Source of the DNA: Elusimicrobiota bacterium
Lineage (GTDB): Bacteria > Elusimicrobiota > Elusimicrobia > UBA1565 > UBA9628
Length of the DNA: 57,274 nucleotides
Assembly: GCA_016209035.1 (NCBI GenBank)
Contig: JACQWX010000027.1
Span: forward strand, 1 to 57,274
Direction of reading: 5' to 3'
The position numbers were made by a program, and so were the translations under genes. The notes beneath the pieces were generated by a model. It made no database searches. It was not told the origin of the DNA and saw nothing but the letters and a program-made list of their open reading frames with translations. Positions 11,801 through 24,800 of this stretch are shown piece after piece; within the stretch, counting starts at the first letter, position 1, and every line of letters begins with the position of its first letter.

Positions 11801-12843
11801 TGGCCTTGGACCGCGCGGCCAACCAGCAGACCAACTTCGGGGTGCCCGTGTCCTCGCGCGCCGTGTACGTGGACAAAGAGGCCCCCAGCGCAAACTTCAC
11901 CCAGCCTGCCACCGTGGGCCAGCCCAGGGCCTACACCATCGGCAAGCTGACCGGCGCGGGCGCCCTGGCGGGCACGGCCGCCGACCCGCAGAAGACGCTC
12001 TACAAGGACAATGACGCCATAAACGACGTGCAGGTGGTGTTCTGGGCCATGGGGGACCCGCTCAACATCAAGCTGCCCGGCCAGACGAGCTACTACTACA
12101 CCGGGGTCGCCAACCCCAACTTCCTGCCGACCGAGATCTTTCTTTCGTCCGAGACCGCGGGCGAGTCAGCCAACTGGAAGGACGTGACCGCGGGCACCGA
12201 GACCTGGAACTTCCTGGTCACGCCCGCCAACGCGCCCAAGACCTGGCTCTCGGACATGCCCTACCGCATCAAGGCGCGCGCCCGCGACCGGGCGTCCCTG
12301 GCCAATGGCGCCATCGACGGCAACAGGAGCGCGCCTGGCGACGCGGACATCGTGAGGTTCACGGTGGACGACACCCCCCCGGTCTCCAAGCTCACCAAGC
12401 CGCCGCAGACCGGGTTCATCCAGAAAGAACGACACCTACTATCTGAGGGTCTGGTACGAGTCTGGCGCGGACAACTACTTCTGGGACGGCACGGCCTGGG
12501 TTCTCAACTCCCAATACGAGCTCCCGGTCAAGGTCGTGGGCTCGACCGGGACCGTGGCCTGGGGCTACCCGTGCAGCCCGACGGCTCCGACGGACTGCCT
12601 CGCAAACCACAACTCGCCGGCCATGGGCGCACTCGGAGACGGGACAGTGTTCAAGATCGCCATCCAGGCGCGCGACCTGGCCGGCAACGTCGAGACTCCG
12701 ACGACCGCGCAGATGGTGCTCGACCGCGTGGGGCCGAACATCAGCATTTCGACGCCCATGGCCCCGCCCTACAACAAGTACGGCGCCTCCCGCGACATCG
12801 TCCAGCTCAAGGGCACGGCCACGGACTCGCCCGCAGGGGTTGA
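8740..12843 (+). CDS. Giant Ig-like repeat surface protein, segment 2 (frame-broken at both ends)
   Basis: This is the middle part of the giant gene, in the +1 frame relative to segment 1. Meaningful coding runs from about 8809 (TSVDWSTPP) to about 12423 (TGFIQK). The first roughly 23 codons overlap segment 1 and read as nonsense, and everything from about 12427 to the stop at 12843 is also out-of-frame. Within the coherent part the same Ig-like repeats continue, with signatures such as AYWTGSV, CWWSWSGW and NYWDGVAF and linkers such as FTYDVTPP and FLYDTSPP. Several domains carry paired cysteines (for example CTLEANC), possibly disulphides in an extracellular protein. It has no start region, Shine-Dalgarno or promoter of its own. 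An automatic annotation would call this a separate gene, but sequence continuity on both sides argues that it is an internal fragment. Confidence 0.8.
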   Translation: MTPAPTPPASRRCGPLSSTRTAPTSVDWSTPPATGMLASSNTYRVVARAADFASNPQQNPGAAGAGSYFRYDNQIPASTVTAPGLGVFIKTAGNMAGTANDELTGASGLSRVQVMLKHQSNQAYWTGSVTGVYGNDWDDNAGTKYSRWLDVTGLSDWTKGLPPLSGAECNSQRYRVWVYASDQAGNAIERPDNTELNNNKLADGSSDAWWFVFDDSAPVTRANSPAQWVRSPVTAVSGTSWESYAGQFPSGTNQIRLRLRRSGDNATWYALAANQWVNDQPAFSSTKWDSGLPGWSFTPFDQTHFEDGYQYYVNPMGTDVAGNDENNYSTYTFIVDRSTPASLVTYPTADGFVSGQLTVQGTANDRYCYVGEGGTPPNFPEYDQACGVNGRDYEAGILVTSVTISLKQITGSIGSNDCTLEANCWWSWSGWQSSVLEPIFSSGAYTGTPTLSSGTWSYLVPANALTSPNQYRVSSQARDRIGAYQERLSTYTFTYDVTPPVSLATGPAGFTNGFNAIVGTARDDSPGQLPDSPDPAVLLLIKEIACSDPDLECNVDRYWAGNDQSGWVTGEVWLSSGIKSDLVSGTTYTWYFKTAGVDWDNKSTYTVTVKGKDKAGNVEALHLFIDTTFYLETPAASVVITQPPASATLAHYSAAKASPDPSAMATAGTGANLKVAKGGVRLKLERLTSPTSFWFNDTPEGWRNDPSTYTNITPVNPTSWGPAGWYDGGDPDSIPDAYDMANASYTLTVTGVNDANQAGQPQSRSYVIDNVKPSGKFEAPAANTCPGYDACLKTLPTISGTTKDPGNVNPPSLAVGDVKFRVKRLDNANYWDGVAFTLPGGNPPEHAIESANFENLGPVVEPMFRWSTTTLAGPALIDGVDYRLIFRAKDKAGNEQGDATSDLEAEMDLFSFLYDTSPPVGILTQPPTGYVFKSLTPIAGTSNDATPSPPGTLRSDVVTVQLQIKESQFGTCWRSDAAGAGDFGSCADAYFNVSGLAPWTTSHPHLDGKLTTGNSYVITAVALDRAANQQTNFGVPVSSRAVYVDKEAPSANFTQPATVGQPRAYTIGKLTGAGALAGTAADPQKTLYKDNDAINDVQVVFWAMGDPLNIKLPGQTSYYYTGVANPNFLPTEIFLSSETAGESANWKDVTAGTETWNFLVTPANAPKTWLSDMPYRIKARARDRASLANGAIDGNRSAPGDADIVRFTVDDTPPVSKLTKPPQTGFIQKERHLLSEGLVRVWRGQLLLGRHGLGSQLPIRAPGQGRGLDRDRGLGLPVQPDGSDGLPRKPQLAGHGRTRRRDSVQDRHPGARPGRQRRDSDDRADGARPRGAEHQHFDAHGPALQQVRRLPRHRPAQGHGHGLARRG
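8806..8808 (+). other. Frame-breaking site 1 in the giant gene (CCC run)
   Basis: Upstream reads sensibly in one frame to HTDGS; downstream reads sensibly from TSVDWS one base later. Removing one C from this run gives HTDGSTSVDWSTPPATG without a break. It may be a sequencing or assembly insertion, or a real mutation. Confidence 0.8.
12424..12426 (+). other. Frame-breaking site 2 in the giant gene (AAA run)
   Basis: The frame ending in TGFIQK continues one base later as KNDTYYLRVWYESG. Removing one A from this run gives TGFIQKNDTYYLRVWYE. Both breaks are one extra base in a three-base run, in the same direction. Confidence 0.8.
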
Positions 12844-15800
12844 CAAGGTCTTGGTCGAGGTCCGGAACGTGTCGCAGACCCCCAATCCCATCTGGACCGG
12901 TTGGTCGTGGGACACAGCGATCAGCTCGCATTTCGTGACAGCCGCGACCACCAACCCGTGGACCTACGACATTGACGGCACGACCTGGACCGCCAACAAG
13001 CAGTACAAGATCACGGCCAAGGCCGTGGACACTGCCGGCAACCCCTCCGGGGGGACCCCCGAGGCCTATTTCATCTACGACGTCAACTACCCGTCGTCCA
13101 CCATCAGCGTCCCGGACGGCAGGGCCTACTACGGCCGCGGGCAGATTTCGGCGTTGACCGGTACGGCCGAGGACTGGGTCAAGACCACGGCCACCGAGGC
13201 CAAGTCAGGCCTCTGGAAGGTGGAGACGCTCGTGACCGAGGCGGGCTCGCCGCCCAACTACTGGCAGGGGGGCGGCTGGGGCACGACCGCCAAGTGGCTC
13301 GTGGTTTCCACCAACACGCTCGACCCCGCGACCTGGAACTACCCGCCGTCCAACCCGGCCGGCGACACCCTGCCGGCCTGGTACGAGGACTTCAACTTGG
13401 GCAGGCTCTACACCATCCAGGTCCGGGCCACGGACGAGACCAGGAACGTTGAGACCGCGGTCCAGCGGCAATTCACCTACGACCACTGGGCGCCGACCAC
13501 CACGGTGAGCGCGCCTTACAACAACGAATACCTGACCGCTTTCGCCTTGAGCTCGGGCCCTTACACCGAGGACGTCTCCAACGCAGGCAAGACCATCCAG
13601 GTCGCGGTGCGCGACTTCCTGGGCGCCTACTGGAACCCAGGCTCAGCCGGGTTCATGGGCTGGGGCGGCGGCCAGTGGATCTCGACCCAGGTCTGGCAGT
13701 CGAGCTGGGTCTATGTGGACGGAGGGCTCTCGGGCTTCGTAGTGGGAGGCGGCATCACCGAGCCCAGGACCTACACGGTCTACCTGCGCGGCGTCGACGG
13801 CGCCGGCAACTTCAACCGCGAGGTCCTCCCTGACCCCTCGATCGGCGGAGGGGGGAGCTCATTCAAAATCGACTTCTTCAAGCCCGTGTCCAAGGCCACG
13901 GTCCCGGCCCAGGGGTCATACCTGACCGGCGGCTACACCCCGATCACGGGCACGGCGAGCGACCAGCACCTGGCCGCCACCCCGGGCGTTGGCATCAACA
14001 CCGTCTACCTCAAGGCCGTTCGGGAGGACAATGCCGGGACCCTGAGATATTGGAATGGCGTGAACTGGGACTCGGCCGTGGACCTGGGGTTCAACCTGCC
14101 CACGACCATCACGGGCGGGGCGCAGACCGAGGTCAAGTTCGAGAGCCAGGCCTCCATCCCGGAGGGCGCGTTCAGGGACGGCTACCGCTTCCGCGTCCTC
14201 TCCCGGGGCACTGACCTCCTGGCCAACACCGAGACCTCGTTCACGGAGCTCTCCTTCACGGCGGACCGCTCCACCCCGACCGCGGCCTTCCTCAAGCCCG
14301 ACGAGACGGTGATGTACGTGAGCTCCGCCAGCTTCACGCTCTCCTCCGGCACCCACGTCGAGACCTTCGTGGGCCTGGAGGCGGACGGAGGCCTGGCCAA
14401 CGTGGTGTCAAGCGTGACCAAGGTCTACTACCAGATCGAGGACGTCTCGAACGGGGCGCACACCATCCCCGCGGCGCCGGACTACTGCGCAGGAGGGGCC
14501 GGGGACCCGTGCAGGTGGTGGGACGGCGACTCCTGGGAGGCGTCAGCTGACTTGAACGCGGTGAGCTCAGAGACCGCTGTCCACTACAGCTCCTGGACCT
14601 TCGCGGGCCTGCCCATTGACGCGAACCTCATCCGGGGCGACTCCTCGCCCGATGGCCGCCAGTACCGCATCCGCGTCAAGGCCAAGGACCGGGCCGGCAA
14701 CCAGGGGACCTTCCCCAACACCCTGACCGCGACGGCGCTGCTCGTCTTCGACAGGACCAGGCCCGACGCGGGCGTGGTCGAGCCCGCGGATTCGCCGCCG
14801 GGCGACCCCGTGACCTACTCCCTGGCGAGCATCACGGGCACTGCCGCGGACCCCTTGGTCGGAGGGTCGTCTTCGGGCGTCAGGGGAGTGTGGGTCAGCG
14901 TCATGGGCGATCCCGTCAACTCGGACACCAGGTGCACCCCGGACACCACGGCCAACAGATACTGGAACGAGGCGGCAGGGGCCTGGGGCCCGGTCGGGCA
15001 GGTCATCTGGAGCACCACCAGCTGGAACGGGGCCTGGTGGCAGTTCACCTCGTCCAAGCTCGACACCTGCGTGACCACGAACATGAAGTACGTCATCATC
15101 TCGAGCGCGACCGACAAGGCGGCCAACCAGCGCATCGCCCTGCCGGTTGCGGGCGACCCAGGCTACCGCAAGGTGACCTGGAAGGCGCCTCCTGCGGTCA
15201 GCACCGTGACCTTTCCCGTGAACCTGACGCACTACAAGAACATCACCGTCATCCAGGGCACTGCCGATGACAAGACCGCGCGCGTCGGCCTGTCCCTGCG
15301 GCGCTGGGACACCAACCAATGCTGGAACGGCGCCGGGGCCTGGGCGGGCTGCCCGGTTGAGCGCAACGTGGCTTCCTCGTCGCTCACCTGGGCCTATCCG
15401 TCCGGCACCAGCGACACCCTGCCCAACTGGTCCCTGGTCAACAACACCACCTTCACCCTGACGGAGACAGGCTACAACATTGAGAACACCGCTGAGAGTC
15501 CCAACACCGCCATCCAGTTCTACATTGACATGTCCTCGCCGGTGTCCGCCATCGCCTTCCCGTACGACGCCTCCTTCACGAGCTATCCGCCCGTGATGAA
15601 GGGAACGACGAACGACCGCCAGGCCCTCTACGGCTCGGCCGCCTCGGGCATCAAGGACCCCAACGGAGTTTGGGTCAGGCTCAGGCGCAATGACACGAGC
15701 GCTGAGTGGAACCAGACCCAGGGCAACTGGCTCGCCGGAGCCCAGCCGTCCTCCGCGGCCTACGCAGCCGGCGACTGGAGCTTCGTCGCGAACACGCCCT

Positions 15801-18800
15801 CGGTCGCATGGGCGCCTGGCGTGAACTATACCCTGAGGGTCTACGCCGAGGACAAGGCCCAGCCCTCCTCCAACGTGGAAGACGTGGCAACAGGTCCAAG
15901 CGTCACCTTCACCTATGACCCAAGCACCCCTTCGGTCAGCATCACGAACCTGGCCTCGGCCCGCCACCGCAGCATCTCGGGGGTCATGGACGTGCTGGGC
16001 CAGGCCTCTGACCCGCCGGCCGGAGCAGGGGTCTTGAAACGCGTTTCCCTGCGCGTCCAGGTCAAGACCGGAGTCGAGAACTTCGCCAACCCTGCCAATA
16101 ACTGGACCTTTGAGCAGCCTGACGGGGACTTGGCCTGGTCCACCGCGACCTACGCCGCTGACTGGACGAACTGGTACCTCTCCAGCCCCGCGCTGGTGAG
16201 CGCGTTGGTGAGCGGTTCGACCTACATGTACATGGCCCGGGCCCTGGACATGGCGGACAACTACTCCATGGTGTACGCGACCCGGACCTTCGTCTACGAC
16301 GTCTGGGCGCCCACGACCTCCATCCTGACGCCGGTGAACGGAAGCACGATCGCCGCGCTGGCCTCCATCTCCGGGACCATGGTGGACCGCACCGACAACG
16401 ACGCCAACCCTTCGGACGACAAGAACCCTGGCAAGGTCGCCAAACTGCGCCTGCGCGTCAAGCGCCTCTCGGACAACTGCTACTGGAACGGCGGCGACTG
16501 GAGCGTCTGCGGCACGCCAGTGGACATTGACACTGACGCTGAGGGCATGCAGGTGTGGACTACCTCCTGGACCATCAAGACCGGCAACCTCCCGAGCATG
16601 ACCCCGAACGCTTCCTATTATCTCGTCAGCTCTGGAGAAGACGATACCTTGGACGCCGGGGTTGGCAACCAGGAGTCTTGGAGCAGCCCCAGAGGTTCGA
16701 CCTTCACCTACGACAGCACGGCTCCGCTAAGCTGGGTGAATACGCCGCTTCCCGGCCGCTACTACAGCAGCCTGCCCACTATCGGCGGCGGGTCTTCCGA
16801 CGGGGTGGGCGTGTCCACCGTGGCCTTGAGCATCCAGAACACGTCCAAGGCCGCGCCCAGCTGCTACCGGCCGTCGCCGAACAACGACTTCGAGGGGGCC
16901 TGCCCGAGCTGGTTCAAGGCCAAGGACACGCCAGCGGCCTGGACCTACGCGTTCTCGCCTTCCACCTGGCAGTACTTCAACACTTATGTGGTCTATTCCT
17001 CGGCCACGGACTTCGCGGGCCTGGCCCAGACCGCGATGAGCTCGGCCGCGTTCACCTTCGACAACCGCCAGTCCACGGCGGCCGTCACGAGCGGCGGCGC
17101 TTACGGCCCGTCCTTCCCGGCGCTGGTCGGTACCTCTACGGACGCGCCTGCGGGCATCGCCAACGGCGGGTCGCTCGAGGTGGCCTTGTCGTCGAACGCG
17201 GGGACGGGCGGGTGGTGGAACGGGACGGACTTCACGGGAGCAGGTCCTCTGTACCTCAGCACCGACGCGGCGGGCGGCTACACGGTCGGGGACGAATACG
17301 ACGCTTGGCAGAGGACCCTGACGGGCTTGGGCGTGACGGACGGCCAGACCTACCGGGTCAGCTTGAGGACGCGCGACCGCGCCATGCCCGCCAACGAGCG
17401 GTCGCTCGCGGTCCCGGAGGCCCAGGAGTCCAACATGATGTGGGACACGACCAAGCCCACCGCGACCATCTCCGTGCCTCTGCCTGGCTCGTACCAGAGG
17501 GGCAACTTCACCTTCCAGGGATCGAGCGTGGACCCCGACCCCGACGACGCGGGCCCGCGGGGCCCGACGAACGTCTCGACCGTGACCCTGCAAATCTCGG
17601 TCAACGGCACGAACAACTGCTACCGCCAGACCACCAACGACTTTGGCGTCAACAACTGCCCGGCCTTCTTCCCGGCCTTCGGCACGCCGGGCAGCTGGAG
17701 CTGGATTCCTCCATCGGCGCCGTGGGGCGACGGGCAAAGCTACGTGACGCTGGCCAGGGCCTTGGACTACGCGCAGAACCAGCAGGTCCAGTTCTCGGCT
17801 TCCTTGAGCTCCGTCATCTTCACCTACGACCTGACCGGCACGACCGTCGGCATCGTCAACCCGCCCGACACGACCATCCTGCCCGGCGGGTCGCGCAAGT
17901 ACAGCATCTTCCCGAGCACGGGCCGCGCGGGCGACACCCTGCCAGGCAAAGTCGCGCTGGTGCAGGTGCGCCTGCGCATGATCACGCCGTCGGTCAACTA
18001 CGCCAACCCGGCCAACAACCTGCTCTTCGAGCTCGACCCCCTGACCCAGGCCGAGCAGGCCTGGTTCAGCGCGGACAACAACGGGATTTGGGACGACTGG
18101 AAGGTCTCGAGCGGCTCCTTCAACACCGGGCAGTCCTACGCCGTGGAGGCAAGGGCGCGCGACCTTGCGGGCAACTATTCCGCGACCTACGCCACGGCCC
18201 CGTTCATCTACGACACGGACCCGCCCTACACCAACGTCAACTTCCCGGCCAATCAGAGCACCATGACCTCGCTGGGCTTCGCCTGGGGCACGGCCTACGA
18301 CAACACTCCCACCAACCCCGGCGCCATCGTGCAGCTGCGCCTGCGCATCAAGAGGCTCGACCTCGACCAGTACTGGACCGGCGGGTCCTGGGTGAGCCAG
18401 CCGCCCGAGACCGCGCCCTACCTCAGGATCAGCGACGGCATCAACGTCTGGCCTTCGAGCTGGACCTTGAACACCGCCATGCCGCCCCTGGCGGACCTGA
18501 CGCACGGGACCTCCTACTACATGACGACCTCGGCCACGGACAATACCGCGGACGGCGGCAACACCGAGAACTGGTGGGAGGCGGCCCGGGCCTCGACCTT
18601 CACGGTGGACAAACTCCCCGCGATTTCGCGCGTGACCGTGCCCCAAGACAAGGGCATCTTCCCGAGCATCGCGCAGATCGCGGGCACGGCGGCGGACCTC
18701 CTGGCTGGCGTGCCTGACGGCAGACTCGACCTCATAGAGGTCAGCATGATGGAGGTCAGCCACATCGTGGACGGCGCGGCCGTAGCCAGCGGGATGTTCT

Positions 18801-21800
18801 GGAACGGCAACATCTCGGCCTCGCCCGGAGGCACGTTCACGTTCACGACCGAGCAGTGGTTCTGCCTGGCCAACTGCGTCTCGCCGCGCCAGAACATCGC
18901 GGGAGCGGGCGCCAACCCCGTCCTCTCCGCGGGCAACTGGAGCTTCCAGACTCCCAACTCCAGCCTCTTCCAGGACCAGTACACCTACCGGGTGCGCGTG
19001 CGCGGCCGCGACGCGGCCAAGACCTACGTGAACGACCCGATGAACGACGGAAACATCGAGGTCGAGATCTCCTCGATCTCGTTCACCAAGGACGTGACGG
19101 CCCCGGGCGTGGGCGTGAAGACCCCGGCGCCCCTGCCGGACCCCAAGGGCAAGATCAAGACCCTGCCCGGCGTGATGGGCACGGCCTACGACGACTTCGG
19201 CATCATCTACACCTCCATCTCCTACCAGAACGTCGAGACCCTGCAGTATTTCAACGGGACGGACTTCCTGTCCCCGACGCCGGTCTGGTTCAACGCTCCC
19301 ATGACCGGGGCGGCGCCCAACTACGAGTGGACCGCGACGCCGCCGAACGTCCCCGGCGGAGGCCCGGGCGAGCCTGGCCCCTTGAAGGACGCCGCGAGCT
19401 ACTACATCGTGGCCAAGGTCCGCGACGTCTCGGGCAACACCGAGACCTTGTCCGACACGACCTACAAGGTCCTCTTCGACACCACCCCGCCCGCGACCCA
19501 GGTGGACGGCCCGGCCAACGGGGCCTTCCTCAACAACCTGACCCAGGTCACGGGCCAAAGCTCGGACCCCAGGGCCCCGGCCACAGGCTCGGGCCTGGTG
19601 GGATCGCAGATCCGCATCCAGCGCCAGGGCGACTCGGCCTACTGGACGGGCTCAGGCTGGGGAGTCATGACCTGGCTGGGCGCGGTGGCGGGCTCGCCGT
19701 GGACCAAGAACACCCAGCTCCCGCCCGTCACCAACAACCCGGTGACGGGCTTGGACGACGACGAGCTCTATCTGGTCGAGTCCCAGGCCTACGACGTGGC
19801 GGGCAACACCACCACGGTGCCGTCGGGCAACGCCTTCAGGCTGGACCTGACGAGCCCGACGGCCTTCATCCAGTCCCCGGCCCACGCTTCGCGCAGGAAC
19901 CAGATCCCGCAGGTCTCCGGGACCGCGCGGGACAACGGCGGCGCGGGCCAGCAGTACAACGTGGAGTTTCCGCAGGTCCGCATCGTGCGGCCGGGCCCGT
20001 TCTACTGGAGCGGCGTCCTGGGGAACTGGTGCAACCTGGCGACGTCGCCCTGCAACGCGCCCGACACCTGGAACACGGCCTTGGACTCCTCCACGACCGG
20101 AGCCGAGTTCACCTGGCGCTACGACTCCTCGGCCGTGACCTGGCCCCAGGCGGACGACCAGCTCCGCGTGGACGTGAGGACCCTGGACAAGGCCGGCAAC
20201 TACACCTTCACGAGCTCCACCTTCACCTTCGATTCCCTGGCGCCCGACTCGAAGCTTACCTACCCGGAAACCAGCGGGCTGTTCTTCTCCTCCATGACGA
20301 GGATCTACGGGACCTCCTTCGACGTGACCTCGCCGGTCAACTCCGGCGAGGTGTACCTGAGGATGTGGTACGTGAGCGGGCCGTCGGACTCCCCGGCGAA
20401 CACCACCTACTACTACTATCCTTACGACAGCACCCTCTGGCAGAAGACGGTCCCAAGCTGGTGGAGCATCCCCGGCTCGGGAGGCCCGCAAGGCCTGGTC
20501 ACGGCCTGGAACTACACGGACGGGCATTTCACCGGTCAGCACGCGGCCTCGACCTTCACCTGGGGCAGCGGCTATCAGATCGCCCCGAACTGCACGAAGA
20601 ACGACGACGGCAACTGCGTCGGCAACGGCAGGGTCTTCCGCGTCGTGACCCGGGCGGTGGACGCGGCCACGAACCCCCAGACCGTCTACTCCACCATCAC
20701 CTTCACCTTCGACGACATCGGCCCGGAGTCCGGCTCGACCAAGCCCTACGCGAACCGGGCCTACCGGGCCGGCACCCTCTCCACACTCTCCGGCACGGCG
20801 GACGAGCCGGTGAGTACGCTCCAGAACGTGCAGGTCTCGGTCAAGAGCCAGGAGGACACCCGGTGGTTTGGCGGCGAGGTCGGGGCGCCTTTCCAGCAGG
20901 TCTCCGAGTACTGGTGGAACGCGCTCGAGGTATTCAAGACCTCATGGACCTGGCAGCACTTGAACCTCCCGGGCGCCCTGGAGAACCGCAAGCACTACGT
21001 GGTGCGCTCCTCGGCCACGGACTCGGTGGGCAACCCCGAGACCGTGCCCGGCGAGGCCCTCTTCCTCTATGACACGGCCGAGCCCAACTCATCCATCAGC
21101 GTGCCGGCCAACGCCAATACCAAGGACACCTCGCTCATCCTGCAGGGCGCCAGCCTTGACCCGGGCGCGGTCAACTGCACGGGTTTCGATATCAACGCCA
21201 CCTGCTCCGGCGTCTACCCCGGCCCTGCCCCGACCTGGCAGCAGGGCAAGGTGGAGATCCGCGTGTTCCGCGACACCGAGCCCTATGCTTGGGGCGCGGG
21301 CCCGGTCCAGCCCGGCACCGAGGACAACACAGGCTACTACTGGAGCGGCTCGACCTGGGTCGCGGCCCAACAGGCCTCCGAGCCCCAGAAGTGGTTCAGC
21401 GGCACCATGTTCGCGGACGGCACCTGGCAGTACACGGGCCTGGACTGCGCGGGCAAGACCATGCCGCCCGAGGTCTGCTGGACCCCGGGCTCGGACCGCT
21501 ACGCCGCCTGGGTCAGGGCCACGGACAACGCCGGGAACCTCCAAGGGAGCGCCCAGGCCATCCAGAACGGGCCCTTGTTCCGCATCTCTGCCACGCCGCT
21601 TAGCTTCCGCGTCACGGTCACCCCGACCGTCAACATGACGGCCGGAGACGACTCGGCCCAGGTGAAGGTGGAGGCCGTGGACGGGCCCAACGGCACCGGC
21701 AACCCCGCTCCATCCTGGACCGGCACCGTGCAATTTTCCATTGACGCGGGCGCAGGGCCAGAGACCATGGACACTGACGGCACCCCTGACGAGACCTACG

Positions 21801-24800
21801 GCCTGCCGCCCGAAACCGTGTTCCTGGCGAGCGACAACGGCTTGAAGATCCTCCCCATCAAGATCCGCAAGGCCGCGCCGCGGGCCCTGCTGGCCTACGA
21901 CAAGATCTCGCCCTCCTTCAACGGCACCGGCAACTTCACGGTCGTGCACTCGACCGCGGACCGGGTCATGGTCATCGCGGACTACGCCCCGGGCCTGGGC
22001 GAGGACCACGCCCCCGGCGTCATGACCGGGACCCCGGGCCGCTCTGGGAGCCCCAGGCTCAAGCTCGCGGGCGACTCGATCCCCTTCCTCATCCAGGTGA
22101 CGGACCCCTACTACAACCTGGTGCTCTCCTCTGCCGCGACCGTCTGGGTCTCGGACCTCGACCCCAACAACGCCGCGGTGAGCCCAGACGGCTACGCGAG
22201 CTTCAACGGCTCAACCACTGTCAACCGCGTGTTCATCTCGGCTTCCTCGCCCGTCTATGCTCCGGACGACGGGGTGCGCAAGACCTCGGCAACCGGCCAG
22301 GGCATCGCCAACCCGGCCAACCCGTCGAGCGCGGTGACGGTGCGCTCGAAGAACAGGACCCAGCTCCTGGCCCTCTTGCCCGGCGAGGTCCGCATGGCGG
22401 GCAAGGCCGCGGGCGACCCCGGCAAGTCGGACACGGCCAAGCCCTACGACGTCTACGCGGGCGCGGTCACCACCGTGACCGTCTACGCCGTAGACGAGTA
22501 CTTCAACACGGACTACGACGAGACCTTCCCGGTCAACGCGGACGTGGCGACCGACGACAACTCCGCGGACCCTCCTGCAGCCGACCTTTCGGCCGGCGCG
22601 ACCGTCTTCTACCTGACCTCCGTGACAGCTGCCACCCACACGGTCCGGGCTCAGAGCGGGACCCTGACCCTGGCGGGCGAGACCTCGTACTACCACTCGG
22701 TCAACAAGCTCAAGGTGTGGTGGACCTCGCCCGAGAAGCTGCAGCTCGTGGCCCCGGGCCAGGTCGCGGCGCCGGGCTTGGCGCCCTATACCAAGGACCC
22801 GACAACCGGCGGCCGCTCCGACGCGACCCCGGACCCACTCACAGCCGGCTCGACCTACAACTTCACGGTGAACCTCACGGACCCCTATTACAACGTGGTT
22901 CGCGGCACCACGCCCTTCATGGACGAGTTCAGGCTGCCCCAATCGTCCTATAGCTTCCTGACCGAGCTCAGGTTCCCGACGGACCCCTACATCCAGGCCC
23001 GGGCCTTGGTCGCCAACCCCTATAAGATCGGCCTCGCGAACGGCACGACCAACTACGCCGTGCCCCCGGTCAAGCGCCAGAGCAACTTCACCGTGGTCGC
23101 GCGCGACGACACCTCGACGCGCTACTCCACGGACACGGTCTCGAACATCACGGTCATGGCCAACGTCGCGGTCAACCTCCAGGTGCTGGTGTCGACCAAC
23201 CCGTGGCCCCAGGAATTCGCGGGAGAGACCGCCGAAGAGGGGAGCGTCGCGGGCAAGACCGGGCCCTTCTCGCCCCTGGTCGCGGGCGCGACCCACTACA
23301 TCCGGGTGCGCAGCGCTGACCTCTACTGGAACTTGGTCAACGACACCAGGCTGGTGAGGCTCGAGACCAACGACCAGTACGCGGACTTCAACACCGGCAA
23401 CACCCAGAACCTCTCGGCAGGCGAGACAGAGTTCCAGGGCTTCGTCCCCTCGATCGCCACCAGCACGATGTGGGTACGCGCAGTGGACGCCAGCGCCCTG
23501 CCGGTGAAGCTCACGACCCAGACGGTCTCTCCCATCACGGTCTCCTCCAACACCGCGGACCGGCTCATCATCGTCTACCCTGGAGAGAGCCTCTACGCGG
23601 GCAAGACCGTCTTGCCATACGGCAAGACCGGCGCTGCCTCGACCCAGACCGCGGGCCAGCCATTCCCCGCGGCTGTCTACGCCACTGATAAACGCTACAA
23701 CTGGGTCGGCACCGTGAGCCGGGTGGCGCCGAACAACATTCGGTTCGTGACCGACGACCAGGTCCCCGCGCCGTTCCAGGGGGACTTCGACATGGCGGAT
23801 GGAAGCTCCACCATCACCGGGGTGACCCTCCTGGCCGCAGGCATCAGGAAGTCAACCGCGACCGACTTGGCCGGAGTCCTGGCCCAGGCGCCCGCCAGCG
23901 ACGTTCCTGTGCAAGGCAGCAACCCCGTAAAGCTGCGCATTCTTCTGCCCAACGAGGCACGCAAGCCCGGCCTGCCCGCCACCACGGGCAGGAGCGCGCC
24001 TTCCGCCTTCGTCACCCAGGCCGGGCCGAGCTTCGAGTTCACCGTGGTCGTGGACGCCGTGGACAACTACTGGAACCTCATCCAGGGCGCGAGCCAGCAC
24101 GTCAGGCTCGCCTCGGACGACCCGTACGCGGTCATCACGCCTTCCGACACCCTGGGCAGCCACCAGGTCTTCACGACCTCAGCCACCTTTAAGGCGTACA
24201 TGAAGCGAGCCGGGACCTCCAAGTTCTTCGCCGAGATGTTCGAGGGCGTCATCCCGCCGTGGGTCTACGACCTGTCCAAGGACACATCGACCGCCTTCAC
24301 GGTGAATCCGGGCATCCCGGAGCGCATGCTGGTCAAGCTTCCGGGCGAGGCCTTCGACCAGGGCTCGCCCACGGGCAAGTCGGGCGTCCCGGCGGAGCAG
24401 ACGGCCGGCGAGAACTTCACCACCGGCACGGGAGGACTGCAGGTGGCGGTGGTGGACGCCTACAAGAACATAGTCACGGGCTGGGCCGCTGACGTAAGCC
24501 TCCAGACTCCAGACGACCCCTACTCGACCATCATGACCACGCGGTCAGTGAACACGGGCATGGGCTACGCCATCTTCCCATCCGGCGACATCGTGCTGCG
24601 CAGGGCCAGCACGGAGGCTTACATCCGGGCGGACGACTACGGGGGCTCTCTGCTCTCCGACATCAAGTCCTCGACCTTCACCTTGAAGCCGAATCTCCCG
24701 GTGGGCATCCAGCTCGTGCTGCCGGGCCAGGCGACCAAGCCGGGCGGCGGCGACTATCCCAACTCGGGTTTCTCGGTCACGGCCATCACGACCCAGACGG

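Noticed and set aside
8740-12843. Programmed +1 frameshifting to join the giant gene segments
   Set aside because: The sites are plain CCC and AAA runs in different contexts with no shared slippery motif or structure; indel error or mutation is simpler.
16727-19558. Long open frame of 943 codons on the minus strand under the giant gene, and others such as 35198-38524, 32780-35050 and 9799-11754
   Set aside because: They lie antisense to well-supported repeat coding, are rich in Arg, Gly, Val and Asp as expected from reading a GC-rich gene backwards, and show no domain or start signal.
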